64,000 nucleotides of DNA from Leucobacter sp. OLIS6 (GCF_002752355.1 NZ_MRAV01000011.1:434001-498000), one strand, 5' to 3'. Positions 1 through 9,456 are shown, counted from the stretch's first letter. Notes: generated by a model from the letters alone, not told the origin. A program made the numbers and translations.

Positions 1-201
1 GTTGTTGACGAAGCCGACCGCGGCCACGAGCGTGTCGTCCGGGAGCTCTTCGACGCCGAGCAGCTCGGGCCCGGCCCGGCCGGTGGCCAGCCGTGTGAGG
101 ATCCGATCCTGCTGTTCGTCGCACCACTCCGGATCCGCGGCGCAGGCGAGGAAGAGGGCGCCGGTGCGCAGGTGCCGCACGTCCTCAGCGTTCAGCCGCA
201 C
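1..201 (-). CDS. DUF917 family protein, N-terminal part, runs off the left edge
   Basis: Only the first 67 codons lie in the window. The start is GTG at 201, with an AGGGGAG-like ribosome site about 8 bases upstream. The start overlaps the end of the preceding minus-strand gene by 17 bases, so the two are probably translationally coupled. The N-terminus (LNAEDVRHLRTGALFL) resembles the DUF917 / S-methyl-thiohydantoin desulfurase start, in which a helix is followed by a glycine-rich LGTGGGGDP loop. Here that loop reads LACAADPEW and lacks the glycines. DUF917 proteins often sit beside hydantoinase-A-like proteins, as here. The identification rests on a short N-terminus and on context; the substrate is unknown. 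Confidence 0.6.
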   Translation of the reverse strand, partial: MRLNAEDVRHLRTGALFLACAADPEWCDEQQDRILTRLATGRAGPELLGVEELPDDTLVAAVGFVNN

Positions 202-1474
202 GGGACGGTCTCCCCTCGGAGAGCAGGGCCCCGGCCGGCTCGCCAGCGACGCCGTGCACGCGCACGGAGACGACCCTGGCGTGTTCGTAGGTCGTCGCGG
301 TGAAGCGCGATTCGAGGATCCGAACCGTCGACGGCAGCGCGCCGAAGGCGGCGAGGCGGGTACGGACCCGCGCTTCGGCGGCCTGCAGCTCGTGCGCCAT
401 CTCGGCGGCGCTGCCCGCGCCGACGATGTCGACGGCCCAGTCGGTCAGCGGGGCGCAGGCCGCGCCCAGCGCGCGCAGGTCGAGGTCGGTCTCGACCAGC
501 TCCGAGAGATCGAGCCAGTCGGGAAGCGCTGCTCCGCGGGCGCGGACGACGCGCGGGGCGGGGTTGCGCCCGCTGAGCAGGATCTCGCTCGCGGGCACGA
601 GGTGCGCCGTCTGCGTGGCGAGCCGGGCACCACCCCACCGCAGCTGGGGAACGACGACGGCCGCGCCGAAGCGCAGGGTGCCGAGACGGAGGCCGTCGCC
701 GGTTGCGAGCACGAGGTCGCCGTCGTCGAGGCCGCAGAGCGCCGCGGCGCCGATGAACTCGATCGGGCTGCCGGAGAAGGCGGAGTGGACGGGTGCGTCG
801 GCCAGGCGGCTCAGCGGGACCCGGCCCCCGTCGTTCCGCGTCACCGAGAGCCGCGCATCGGGATGGTGGCGGCCGGCGACGAGCGCGAGCGCCGTGGAGA
901 GCGCCTCCGCGTCGGGCAGCAGGGCGCTGTTCAGCAGCGCGGTCCGCTCGCGGGTCGCGAACGAGTTGCTGTCGAAGGCGTGCGAGAAGGAGACGCTCAG
1001 CGCCCCGGGACGCTCGAGCAGGATCTCACCCGCTGCGAGCTCGTGGGCTGGATTCACGAGGGCTCCCGCACTCGTGATCACGACTCGGGAGCCGGCGGGG
1101 ATGCGGGCCGAGGCCTCCCGGAACCCCGTCGAGTCGAAGGGTGCGAGCTCCTCGCCGAGGGTCGTGTGCCCGCCGCGCGCATGCAGGATCGGCGCCTCGC
1201 CGACCCTCGGTTCATCGCCGGGATCGATGGGCGGGCGCGGCGCGATGCGGACCACGGTGAGCGGAAGCCGGTCCGAGCGGCGGAGCACCTCGCTCAGGTC
1301 GAAGGCGATGGACCGTACCGGATCGCGCGGGGCGCCGATGCCCGAGAGGAGACGATCGAGCGCCGAATCGATCTCGTCGCCGCTGCCGGGCGTCGAGTGC
1401 GTCGACAGTGTTCCGTCGGGGCGCAGGCACACCGCGTCGAGTCGTCGGTGGTGGACGCCGATCCCGATCCGCAT
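185..1474 (-). CDS. Hydantoinase/oxoprolinase-A-like protein with degenerate ATP-binding motif
   Basis: 429 residues with an ATG start at 1474 and CGGAG about 8 bases upstream. The pattern recalls the HyuA N-terminal and hydantoinase A domains: an early beta-hairpin, a middle stretch with VVITSAGALVNPAHEL, then SPIEFIGAAALCGLDDGDLVLATGDG. The usual N-terminal phosphate-binding loop (DVGGTxTDAVLL) is replaced by IGVHHRRLDAVCL, so ATP hydrolysis may be lost. It overlaps the DUF917 gene and is divergent from the importer/HyuAB operon, suggesting a role in the same pathway. It could instead be a non-catalytic partner or regulator of the hydantoinase complex. Family assignment is moderate and function is unproven. 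Confidence 0.6.
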   Translation of the reverse strand: MRIGIGVHHRRLDAVCLRPDGTLSTHSTPGSGDEIDSALDRLLSGIGAPRDPVRSIAFDLSEVLRRSDRLPLTVVRIAPRPPIDPGDEPRVGEAPILHARGGHTTLGEELAPFDSTGFREASARIPAGSRVVITSAGALVNPAHELAAGEILLERPGALSVSFSHAFDSNSFATRERTALLNSALLPDAEALSTALALVAGRHHPDARLSVTRNDGGRVPLSRLADAPVHSAFSGSPIEFIGAAALCGLDDGDLVLATGDGLRLGTLRFGAAVVVPQLRWGGARLATQTAHLVPASEILLSGRNPAPRVVRARGAALPDWLDLSELVETDLDLRALGAACAPLTDWAVDIVGAGSAAEMAHELQAAEARVRTRLAAFGALPSTVRILESRFTATTYEHARVVSVRVHGVAGEPAGALLSEGRPSRAAER

Positions 1475-1690
1475 GCGCGCTGCTCCGTTGCCGACCCGCA
1501 GAGCACCGGAATTCGGCGAGATCGCGGGTCGGTTTCATTCTTTTGCACTCGGAGGCCTGCGCGCAAGGTGCAATCTGCACACAATACGCCGAGCGGGTGC
1601 GGCTAGTTTCATGGCAGCGCCGCGGATCCCGATGACCGCGACCCCGGCGCAACGGCACACCACGATCGACACAACGGAGTACGAGACCTG
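1475..1690. promoter_or_regulatory. Divergent promoter region with TTGCAC/GTGCAA inverted repeat
   Basis: 216 bases separate the leftward hydantoinase-A-like gene from the rightward importer operon, so both promoters should lie here. An inverted repeat TTGCAC (1543-1548) and GTGCAA (1568-1573) has a 19-base spacer, with a smaller TGCGCGCA palindrome at 1558-1565 inside it. The stretch around 1530-1610 is richer in A and T than its surroundings. This looks like an operator for a shared regulator, but no regulator gene is adjacent within the window. Confidence 0.4.
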
Positions 1691-2011
1691 ATGATCCGCT
1701 CAGTCCTGACCCTGCACACCACCCCCGAGCAGACGGGTTCCGTGCTGGAGCTCTACCGCCGCGAGGCGATCCTGCAGGAGTCGCTCGACCTCACCCGGGC
1801 ACTCGGATCCGAGATCGCCTCGGCCGTCGACGGATCGGGCGAGATCATCGTGACCGCGCTGTGGCCCGACGAGGCCGCCTACCAGGAATGGCTCGATCAC
1901 CCGAACCGGGGCCGCACGGCGCCGGAGCTGTCGGGACTGCTCCCCGACGCCCGTATCGGCGTCGGCCGCCTCTACGCCGTCGACCAGCGGGTCTCGAAGA
2001 CCGAGATCTGA
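1691..2011 (+). CDS. Small ABM-like (dimeric alpha/beta-barrel) protein
   Basis: 106 residues. The start MIRSVLTLHT, the central helix, and the EIIVTALWPDEAAYQEWLDHP segment match the layout of the antibiotic biosynthesis monooxygenase / quinol monooxygenase fold, a ferredoxin-like dimeric barrel. Such proteins act as cofactor-free monooxygenases, heme-degrading enzymes or small isomerases. It is the first gene of the importer operon, 33 bases before the binding-protein gene, so it probably acts on the imported compound or a breakdown product. The exact reaction cannot be read from the sequence. Confidence 0.6.
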   Translation: MIRSVLTLHTTPEQTGSVLELYRREAILQESLDLTRALGSEIASAVDGSGEIIVTALWPDEAAYQEWLDHPNRGRTAPELSGLLPDARIGVGRLYAVDQRVSKTEI

Positions 2012-2044
2012 TCCCGCACCCCGCACCCACGAAAGAAGAATGCA

Positions 2045-3076
2045 ATGACGCACCTCTCACGGATCATCGCCGGCGCCGGCGTCCTCGCGCTCGGCGTCTC
2101 CCTCGCCGCCTGCAGCTCCGATCCCGGATCGGGCGGCGGTGGAGACAAGTACTCGATCGTGGTCCTCGCCTCCTCCTCGCAGAACGGGTACAACCAGGCC
2201 GTCTACGAGGGGGTGCAGAAGCAGGCGAAGGCGCTCGGCGAGAAGCTCGGGATCACGATCACCACCAAGATCCAGGACGGCCAGTTCGACGCCAACACCC
2301 AGCTGTCGCAGCTGCAGAACGCTGGCACCAACGGGCAGGCGAACGGCATCATCGTCGTGCCGCAGGACGGACCCGGGCTCGCGGCGGCATTCCCGCTCGG
2401 CAACGACATCCCCGTCGTCTCGGTGCTGAACCCCATCGGCCCGGATATCGACAAGATGGAGCCGCAGACCGAGGGCGTCGTCTCAACGGTGGCCTCCCCG
2501 CCCTCGGCGGGTGCAGCGCGCCAGGCCGAGACGGTCGTCGAGTACTGCAAGGACATCAATCCCTGCAAGATCGGTCTGCTCGCCGGACTCTTGAACTCCC
2601 CGCTCGATGTCGCGCGGATCAAAGCCTGGAAGCAGGTGCTCGGGCAGCACAAGAACATCACGATCGTCGGTACCGTCGAGGGCGCTTACGATCGCGACAA
2701 GTCGCTCACCGCCGTGTCCAACCTGCTGCAGGCGAACACCGACATCAACGGGATCCTGAGCAATGCCGACCAGCAGACGATGGGTGCCCAGATCGCGCTC
2801 GAGAACGCCGGCATCGACCCGGCGACGATCTTCCTCACCGGCGGCGGCGGAACCACCGAGGCGGTGAAGGCCGTACGCGACGGAAAGTGGACCAACGACT
2901 ATCTGAACTACCCCGTGAGCATGGGCGAGGCCGCACTGGAGCAGCTCGTGAACAAGCTCCGCGGCGAGAAGGTCACGGCCGTCGTCGACGCCGACTCGCT
3001 CGTCAAGCTCCCGCCGATGGCGACGAAGCAGGATCTCGATGCGATGCCGGACTTCACCGGCGAGTGGAACGGCTGA
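2045..3076 (+). CDS. Sugar-type ABC transporter substrate-binding lipoprotein (RbsB-like)
   Basis: 343 residues. It has a lipoprotein signal with lipobox LAAC (lipidated Cys23) and a Ser/Gly-rich linker. The mature part is a type I periplasmic-binding-protein fold (peripla_BP_4 group), starting YSIVVLASSSQNGYNQAVYEGV. GAAAG-rich ribosome site precedes ATG 2045. It is followed by an RbsA-type ATPase and an RbsC-type permease, so it should deliver the ligand to that importer. RbsB-type proteins bind sugars but also autoinducer-2, nucleosides and cyclic amides. Beside hyuAB, a hydantoin- or lactam-like ligand is a reasonable guess. Confidence 0.85.
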   Translation: MTHLSRIIAGAGVLALGVSLAACSSDPGSGGGGDKYSIVVLASSSQNGYNQAVYEGVQKQAKALGEKLGITITTKIQDGQFDANTQLSQLQNAGTNGQANGIIVVPQDGPGLAAAFPLGNDIPVVSVLNPIGPDIDKMEPQTEGVVSTVASPPSAGAARQAETVVEYCKDINPCKIGLLAGLLNSPLDVARIKAWKQVLGQHKNITIVGTVEGAYDRDKSLTAVSNLLQANTDINGILSNADQQTMGAQIALENAGIDPATIFLTGGGGTTEAVKAVRDGKWTNDYLNYPVSMGEAALEQLVNKLRGEKVTAVVDADSLVKLPPMATKQDLDAMPDFTGEWNG

Positions 3077-3080
3077 GACC

Positions 3081-4607
3081 GTGCAGAATTCTGCGACCGG
3101 CCCGGTGCTCGTCGAGCTCCGCGGCGTCGACAAGCGGTTCGGGGCGACCCAGGCGCTCGACGGTGTCTCGCTCGAGGTGCGCGGGGGAGAGATCCACGCG
3201 TTCGTCGGCGAGAACGGCGCAGGCAAATCGACCCTCGGAAAGGTGATCTCGGGGGTCTACGCCGCCGACCGGGGCGACGTCGTCGTCGACGGAGCCCCGG
3301 TCGACCGGTGGAACCCGGGGATCGCGCAGCGCCGAGGGATCGCGATGATCGCCCAGGAACTGGCGCTCGTGCCCGATCTCACCGTCGGTCAGAACGTCTT
3401 CCTCGGCGCCGAAGCCCACCGTTTCGGCATCGAACGGCGCAACCTCGCCGAGCGCTTCGCGGCGCTCGACGCGCAGGTCGGCTTCGGGCTCGACCCGGCG
3501 GAGAAGGTGCGCGACCTGCGCATCGCCGACCAGCAGAAGGTCGAGATCCTGCGAGCCCTCGCCCGCGACGCCCGCATCATCGTGATGGACGAACCGACCT
3601 CCTCGCTGACCGCGCACGAGATGTCGCAGCTCGAGGACCTGATGCGCATGCTCAGGGATCGCGGCTGCTGCGTGATCTACGTCTCGCACTTCCTCGACTC
3701 GGTGCTCGGCGTGGCCGACCGCATCACCGTGATGCGCGACGGCAGGCGGATCGACACGGTCGAGGCGGCAACGGTCTCGAAGCACGACCTCGTCACCGCG
3801 ATGCTGGGTCGCGAGATGGAGCAGGCCTACCCCGAGCGACCGCCGGTCCCCGGACCGTCCGAAGCGATCCTGTCGGTGCGCGAGCTGCGCACGGCGACGG
3901 GCGTCGAGCGGATGAGCTTCGAGGTGCGCCCCGGCGAGATCGTCGGGCTGCTCGGGCTCGTCGGCAGCGGCAGGACCGAGTGCCTCCGCGCAGTGTTCGG
4001 CCTCGACGCGGTGGTCTCGGGCGAGGTCCGCTTCGACGATCGCGACTGGGCCGGGCGGAGCCCCGGGGACTCCATCGAGGCCGGCCTCGTGCTCGTGTCC
4101 GAGGACCGGCACAAGGACGGGCTCGTACTGCAGCGCTCGGTGCGCGAGAACATCGCGCTCGCGAGCCTCCCGTCACGGTCCCGCGGCGGCGTGGTCGACG
4201 GACGGGCCGAGCGGCGGATCGCGCAGGAACTCGCGGAGTCGCTCGAGATCCGTCCACCGGACATCGATCTGCCCGTCGGGTGGTTCTCGGGCGGCAACCA
4301 GCAGAAGGCGCTGCTCGGCAAGGCCCTCGCTGCGCGGCCGCGCCTCATCATCCTCGACGAACCGACCCGCGGCGTCGACGTCGGAGCCAAGCGGACCATC
4401 TACGAGCTCATCGCGAGGCTCGCCACGGAGGGGGTCGGCGTGCTGCTGATCTCCTCGGAGCACGAGGAGATCATGGAGCTCGCTCACCGCGCCTACCTGG
4501 TCTCCGACGGCCAGACCTTCGGGGAGATCATCCCCGAGCAGACCACCGTGGAGGACGTGCTGTTCCAGCTCTTCCACGTGAACACCGGAGAGGGGACGGC
4601 AGCGTGA
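3081..4607 (+). CDS. ABC importer ATP-binding protein with two ATPase domains (RbsA-like)
   Basis: 508 residues using GTG at 3081, four bases after the binding-protein stop. An in-frame ATG at 3039 would overlap the upstream gene and adds 14 residues with no family resemblance. The first domain has a full Walker A (GENGAGKST, residues 43-51). The second has the degenerate GLVGSGRTE loop typical of RbsA/MglA-type proteins, with signature SGGNQQKALLGKAL and Walker B IILDEPTRGVDVG. It energises import together with the permease that overlaps its stop codon. Confidence 0.9.
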   Translation: MQNSATGPVLVELRGVDKRFGATQALDGVSLEVRGGEIHAFVGENGAGKSTLGKVISGVYAADRGDVVVDGAPVDRWNPGIAQRRGIAMIAQELALVPDLTVGQNVFLGAEAHRFGIERRNLAERFAALDAQVGFGLDPAEKVRDLRIADQQKVEILRALARDARIIVMDEPTSSLTAHEMSQLEDLMRMLRDRGCCVIYVSHFLDSVLGVADRITVMRDGRRIDTVEAATVSKHDLVTAMLGREMEQAYPERPPVPGPSEAILSVRELRTATGVERMSFEVRPGEIVGLLGLVGSGRTECLRAVFGLDAVVSGEVRFDDRDWAGRSPGDSIEAGLVLVSEDRHKDGLVLQRSVRENIALASLPSRSRGGVVDGRAERRIAQELAESLEIRPPDIDLPVGWFSGGNQQKALLGKALAARPRLIILDEPTRGVDVGAKRTIYELIARLATEGVGVLLISSEHEEIMELAHRAYLVSDGQTFGEIIPEQTTVEDVLFQLFHVNTGEGTAA

Positions 4608-5587
4608 GCGAAGCCGCAAACACCACCGTCACGCGGACGCGAGCCCGCAAGAAGTTCTCGGCCAAGGAGCTCGTCATCGAGTACGCGGTCCTGCTGCTGC
4701 TCGCGGCGGTGCTGATCGCGCTCGCGATCCTGTCGCCGTCGTTCTTCACCTTCGGCAACATCGTGAACATCCTGAACCAGAACGCCCCGCTCGTGATCAT
4801 CGCATCGGCGGGCACCTTCGTGATCATCTCGGGAGCCTTCGACCTCTCGACCGGCGCGATCTACAGCGTCGCCGGAGTGGTCTCGGCCTGGCTCGCGGTC
4901 ACCACGGGCAATGTCGCGCTCGCGCTCGCCGCCGCACCCCTGGTCGGAATCGTGCTCGGCGCGTTCAACGGCACGGTGATCACCCGGCTCCGGGTGCATT
5001 CGTTCCTCGCGACCCTCGCGTCGTCGATGATCTTCACGACGATCGCGGTGCTCATCACGGGAGGCAGCCTGATCACCGTCACGACGCCCGGATTCACCGT
5101 ACTCGGCCGCAACCGCGTCGGCGGCGTCTTCGTCGCGGTCTTCGTGATGATCGTCGCGGTCGCCATCCTGTGGTTCGTGCTCTCCCGCACGGTCTTCGGA
5201 CGCCGGGTCTACGCGGTCGGCGGCAACGCCGAGGCCGCCGAGCTCTCCGGCATCCGCGTCGATCGCACCCGGATCCTCGTCTTCGTGATCAGCGGGCTCG
5301 CCGCCGGAACCGCCGCGGCCATCGGCGTCTCCCGGATCGCATCGGGCCAACCGCTCGCCGGTGCAGGGCTCGAACTGAGCGCCATCGCCGCGGTGATCCT
5401 CGGCGGCACGAGCATCTACGGCGGCATCGGTGCCGTCTGGCGCTCGGTCGCCGGTGTGTTCCTGATCGCCCTGATCGGGAACGGCTTCGACCTGCTGAAC
5501 CTCAACCCCCAGCTCAAGGACATGGTGACGGGCTTCATCATCCTCGCCGCGGTCGGCCTCGCCGCCGCCGGACGGGGGAAACGCTAG
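4604..5587 (+). CDS. ABC importer permease (RbsC-like)
   Basis: 327 residues, starting at GTG 4604 inside the ATPase stop (GTGA overlap), which indicates translational coupling. It is a polytopic membrane protein of the BPD_transp_2 family with about 8-10 hydrophobic segments. The conserved segments VYAVGGNAEAAELSGIRV and AAVILGGTSIYGGIGAVWRSV match RbsC/YtfT-type permeases. Together with the two upstream genes it makes a complete importer (binding protein, double ATPase, permease homodimer). The operon then continues to hyuA after 106 bases. Confidence 0.9.
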   Translation: MSEAANTTVTRTRARKKFSAKELVIEYAVLLLLAAVLIALAILSPSFFTFGNIVNILNQNAPLVIIASAGTFVIISGAFDLSTGAIYSVAGVVSAWLAVTTGNVALALAAAPLVGIVLGAFNGTVITRLRVHSFLATLASSMIFTTIAVLITGGSLITVTTPGFTVLGRNRVGGVFVAVFVMIVAVAILWFVLSRTVFGRRVYAVGGNAEAAELSGIRVDRTRILVFVISGLAAGTAAAIGVSRIASGQPLAGAGLELSAIAAVILGGTSIYGGIGAVWRSVAGVFLIALIGNGFDLLNLNPQLKDMVTGFIILAAVGLAAAGRGKR

Positions 5588-5608
5588 CTCCGTCCCAGCA
5601 CGATAGCG

Positions 5609-5650
5609 CCCCGCGCAGCGCGGCCCGGCCGACCCCGGGTCCGCGCGGGG
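5609..5650 (+). other. GC-rich hairpin between permease and hyuA
   Basis: CCCCGCGC (5609-5616) can pair with GCGCGGGG (5643-5650), with a 26-base loop that contains further short palindromes. There is no T-tract. It lies in the 106-base gap between the transporter genes and hyuA and could be an RNA-processing or partial termination element that sets relative expression. In DNA this GC-rich such pairings also occur by chance. Confidence 0.3.
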
Positions 5651-5693
5651 TGCCCGAAAACCCCGAAGACACCCCACACGGAAGGACCATCCC

Positions 5694-7742
5694 ATGTCCG
5701 AAAACGTCCGAATCGCCGTCGACGTCGGCGGCACCTTCACCGACGTCGTCAAGCTCGTCCCGGAGACGGGAGAACTGCGCTTCGAGAAGGTCCCGACCAC
5801 GCCGAGCGAGCCGACGGCCGGCGTGCTCGCGGCCTTCGACAAGGCCGACGCCGATCCGGCGCAGGTCTCGATGTTCAACCACGGCAGCACGCTCGGCCTG
5901 AACTCGCTGCTGACCCGTACGGGTGCCCGGATCGCGACGATCGCGACGCGCGGCTTCCGCGACGTGTACCTGCTCGGCCGCACCGACCGGCGCGTCATGT
6001 ACGACATCGCGTACCGAAAGCCGGAGGCGCTGCTCGAGCGCTACGACACCTTCGAGGTGACCGAGCGCAGCATGTTCGACGGCTCGGTCGCCACTCCGTT
6101 CGACGAGGACGATGCGCGCGAGGTGGCGCGCGAGATCCTGCGCCGCGGCTACGATGCGGTGGCCGTCGCGTTCCTGCACGCCTACGCGAACCCGGCGCAT
6201 GAACTCCGCATGCGCGAGATCCTGGCCGAGGAGGCGCCCGGCGTCGAGGTGACGATCTCGCACGAGCTGTCTCGCGAGTACCGCGAGTACGAGCGCACCA
6301 GCACGGCCGTGCTCGACGCCTACATCAAGCCCATCATGCGCAGCTACCTGAAGGCGCTCGAGGGGGAGCTCGAACGGCGCGGCTTCGGCGGTCGCTTCCT
6401 GATGTCGCGCTCGGGCGGCGGCGCGATGACCGCATCCGCGGCGCGCGAGCAGCCGGTGAACCTGATCCTGTCGGGACCCGCCGGCGGCGTCGTCGGCGCC
6501 GCGGCCTTCGCGAAGCTCATCGACCGGCCCAACCTCATCACGATCGACATGGGCGGTACGAGCCTCGACGCCTCGCTCGTGCAGGGCGGACATCCCGTGC
6601 TCTACCACGGTGCCGAGTTCGAAGGCCTGCCGATCAACACTCCCTCGCTCTACATCCACACGATCGGCGCGGGCGGTGGATCGCTGGGATACCTCGACGA
6701 GGCCGGTGCCCTGCAGGTCGGACCGAAGAGCGCCGGCGCCATGCCCGGTCCCGCGGCCTACGGCCGGGGCGGCACGCAACCGACCTTCACCGACGCGGCG
6801 CTCGCGATCGGCTACCTCGGCACCGATACCCCGCTCGGCGGCGAGCTGACGCTCGACCGCGAGAAGTCGCTCGAGTCGCTCGCTCCGATCGCCGAGACCC
6901 TGGGGCTCAGCGCTACCCAGCTGGCGCGCGGCATGGTGCAGATCTCGAACACCAAGATCATGGGCGCGGTCCGAGCCATCACGATCGAGCTCGGGCACGA
7001 CCCCAAGGACTTTGCGCTGCTGTCGTTCGGCGGCGGCGGCGGGCTCGTCGCGGTCGATGTCGCCCGCGAGCTGGGGATCCCGGAAGTGATCGTGCCCCCG
7101 GGGCAGGGCGCCTTCTCGGCCCTCGGCATGCTCATGGCCGACGTGCAGCACGACTACTCGCGCACGAGCCTGCAGGCGCTCGAAGACCTGGACGCGGCCG
7201 CGGCCGACGCCCTCTACGCCGGGATGGAGGCCGAGGCGCGCGAGACCCTGCGCTCCGAGGGATTCCCTGACGAACGCATGGTCTTCCACCGGGTCGTCGC
7301 CGTGCGCTACTCGGGCCAGGAGCACGCGGTGACGGTCGACTACCCCGAGGACGGATCGGATCCCCGTGAGGCGATCCGCTCGGAATTCGACCGGCTGCAC
7401 CTGCGCCAGTACGGGCACACCATGGACGATCCCATCGAGACCACGACCCTGCGCCTCGGCGCGGTGGGCATCGTCGACAAGCCCGGACTGCCGAAGGTTG
7501 CGCAGCGCGGGCCGGGGACCGGGCCGGAGCTGCGTACCCGGACGGTCGTGCTCGACGGCGACGAGAGCGCCGAGTACGCGCTCGTCGCCCGTGAGCAGCT
7601 CCTGGCCGGCGACGTGCTCGAGGGCCCGGCCGTCGTGACCGAGCACACGGCGACGACCGTGCTGCACGCCGGCGACCGACTCGAGGTCGGCGCCTACGGC
7701 GAGCTCGTCATCTCGATCCAGTACGCGAAGAAGGGAATCTGA
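5694..7742 (+). CDS. hyuA: Hydantoinase/oxoprolinase subunit A
   Basis: 682 residues with a GGAAGGA ribosome site before ATG 5694. The N-terminal domain has the intact phosphate-binding loop VDVGGTFTDVVKL (residues 9-21). A hydantoinase A domain follows with LITIDMGGTSLDASLV and IGAGGGSLGYLD, then a C-terminal acetone-carboxylase-like region. The length fits HyuA or caprolactamase alpha subunits. Known family members use ATP to open N-methylhydantoin, hydantoin, caprolactam or 5-oxoproline rings together with HyuB. The B subunit starts two bases after this stop codon. The ring substrate is not determined by sequence. Confidence 0.88.
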   Translation: MSENVRIAVDVGGTFTDVVKLVPETGELRFEKVPTTPSEPTAGVLAAFDKADADPAQVSMFNHGSTLGLNSLLTRTGARIATIATRGFRDVYLLGRTDRRVMYDIAYRKPEALLERYDTFEVTERSMFDGSVATPFDEDDAREVAREILRRGYDAVAVAFLHAYANPAHELRMREILAEEAPGVEVTISHELSREYREYERTSTAVLDAYIKPIMRSYLKALEGELERRGFGGRFLMSRSGGGAMTASAAREQPVNLILSGPAGGVVGAAAFAKLIDRPNLITIDMGGTSLDASLVQGGHPVLYHGAEFEGLPINTPSLYIHTIGAGGGSLGYLDEAGALQVGPKSAGAMPGPAAYGRGGTQPTFTDAALAIGYLGTDTPLGGELTLDREKSLESLAPIAETLGLSATQLARGMVQISNTKIMGAVRAITIELGHDPKDFALLSFGGGGGLVAVDVARELGIPEVIVPPGQGAFSALGMLMADVQHDYSRTSLQALEDLDAAAADALYAGMEAEARETLRSEGFPDERMVFHRVVAVRYSGQEHAVTVDYPEDGSDPREAIRSEFDRLHLRQYGHTMDDPIETTTLRLGAVGIVDKPGLPKVAQRGPGTGPELRTRTVVLDGDESAEYALVAREQLLAGDVLEGPAVVTEHTATTVLHAGDRLEVGAYGELVISIQYAKKGI

Positions 7743-7743
7743 C

Positions 7744-9450
7744 GTGGCCGACGCAATCACCACCGAGATCATCAGGCACGGCCTGCTGGCCGCTGCGGAG
7801 GAGGTCGCGCGCAATCTCTGCCGCACCGCCTACAACACCGTGGTCTACGAGATCCACGATTACGGCATCGGGATCCACGACGTCAACGGAGATGTGGTCG
7901 CGGATGCGCCGGGCATCGCGGTGTTCACGCGGGGCAACGATGCCGGTATCAAGCACTCGATCGAGTTCCTCGGGGCCGACGCTATGGAGCCGGGCGACGT
8001 CTTCATCATCAACTTCCCGTACTGGTCGAGCGCGCACACTCTGGATCCGCTCGTGTTCGCCCCGATCCACGTCGGAGACGAGCTGATCGGCTTCGCTTCG
8101 TGCCGCGTGCACGTCACCGACCTCAACCAGAAGGATCCGGGCTACGTGCTCGACTCCACGGACCGCTCGCAGGAGGGTCTCATGCTCCCGGCCTCCAAGC
8201 TGTACCGCAGGGGCGAGCGCAATGACGACGTGTTCAACATCATCCGTTTCAACAGCCGGATGCCGAAGCACACCATCGGCGACATCCAGGCGCAGGTGTC
8301 GGCCTGCGTGACCGGTGTTCGCCGCACCCAGGAACTCGCGGACAAGTACGGCGTCGGCACCCTGACCGAGGCGATGCGCACCATCAACGCGCACGGCGAG
8401 AAGCTCGCGCGGCTCGCCCTCGCGAAGCTGCCGAAGGGGACATGGAGCGCGGTCGACTACGTCGACGACGACGGGATCACCAAGGATCGACTCGTGAAGC
8501 TGCAGTGCACGGTGACCGTCAGCGATGAGGAGATGGTCGTCGACTGGACCGGCAGCGCCGAGAACGTCGAGGGGCCGATCAACTTGCCGCCCGGCCAGAC
8601 CGAAGCGCTCTCGAGCCTCATCTTCAAGTCGCTCACCACGCCGGACTCCCCGGTGGTCGCGGGCAACTTCGCACCGCTGCGCGTGGTCACGGTGCCCGGC
8701 TCGGTCATGCACGCGGTCTCGCCGATGCCGACCTTCACGCTCTGGACCGGCCTGCTCGCCGGAGAAGTGATCCTCAAAGCGCTCGCCCAGGGCATGCCGG
8801 AACTCGTGCCCGCCTGCTCGGGCGGCGATGTCTGCTCGATGATGGGTCTCGGCGTGAACCCCCGCACGGGGGAGCCGTGGCAGGAAGCGACGAACGAGGC
8901 GGTGGGCTTCGGCGGCACCGCGCGGCACGACGGGGAGGACGGCATCATGCACCTCTCGGAGCCGGGCTGCCGCAACAACCCCGTCGAAGTGCTCGAAGCG
9001 AAGTCGTCGATGATCATCGACCACTACGGATACCGCGCCGATACGGGCGGGGCGGGCGAGCATCGCGGCGGTGTCGGCGTGAGCCGCTCCTACCGGTTCA
9101 CGGCCCCCGCCACGGGCATCTGCCTCGTCTACAAGACCAAGACGGAACCCTGGGCGATCGGCGGCGGGTCGGCCGGAAAACCGAACCGGGTCGTGCTGAA
9201 CCCGGGTACCGAGCGGGAGACGGTGCAGGGCGGCAGCTACAACCGGCTCGCCGCGGGCGACGTGCTCGTCAACCAGACCGGCGGCGGCGGCGGATACGGC
9301 AACCCCTTCGACCGCGACCCGGCGGCCGTGGCGCACGACGTGCGCAACGGATTCGTCTCGCGGGGATCGGCCGAACAGGACTACGGTGTGGTGGTGACGG
9401 CCGATTTCGGGATCGACGAAGCCGCGACGGCGGCGATCCGAGGCCGATGA
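7744..9450 (+). CDS. hyuB: Hydantoinase/oxoprolinase subunit B
   Basis: 568 residues starting with GTG 7744, essentially contiguous with hyuA. It matches the hydantoinase B family: opening VADAITTEIIRHGLLAAAEEVARNLCRTAYNTVV, then DAGIKHSIEFLG, PGDVFIINFPYWSSAHT and a C-terminal GGAGEHRGGVGVSRSY plus GGGGGYGNPFDRDP. These are the conserved core and tail motifs of HyuB and of the B half of oxoprolinase. The A-B pair is expected to form the ATP-dependent ring-opening enzyme. A strong hairpin begins 6 bases after its stop. Confidence 0.88.
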   Translation: MADAITTEIIRHGLLAAAEEVARNLCRTAYNTVVYEIHDYGIGIHDVNGDVVADAPGIAVFTRGNDAGIKHSIEFLGADAMEPGDVFIINFPYWSSAHTLDPLVFAPIHVGDELIGFASCRVHVTDLNQKDPGYVLDSTDRSQEGLMLPASKLYRRGERNDDVFNIIRFNSRMPKHTIGDIQAQVSACVTGVRRTQELADKYGVGTLTEAMRTINAHGEKLARLALAKLPKGTWSAVDYVDDDGITKDRLVKLQCTVTVSDEEMVVDWTGSAENVEGPINLPPGQTEALSSLIFKSLTTPDSPVVAGNFAPLRVVTVPGSVMHAVSPMPTFTLWTGLLAGEVILKALAQGMPELVPACSGGDVCSMMGLGVNPRTGEPWQEATNEAVGFGGTARHDGEDGIMHLSEPGCRNNPVEVLEAKSSMIIDHYGYRADTGGAGEHRGGVGVSRSYRFTAPATGICLVYKTKTEPWAIGGGSAGKPNRVVLNPGTERETVQGGSYNRLAAGDVLVNQTGGGGGYGNPFDRDPAAVAHDVRNGFVSRGSAEQDYGVVVTADFGIDEAATAAIRGR

Positions 9451-9456
9451 ACGATC

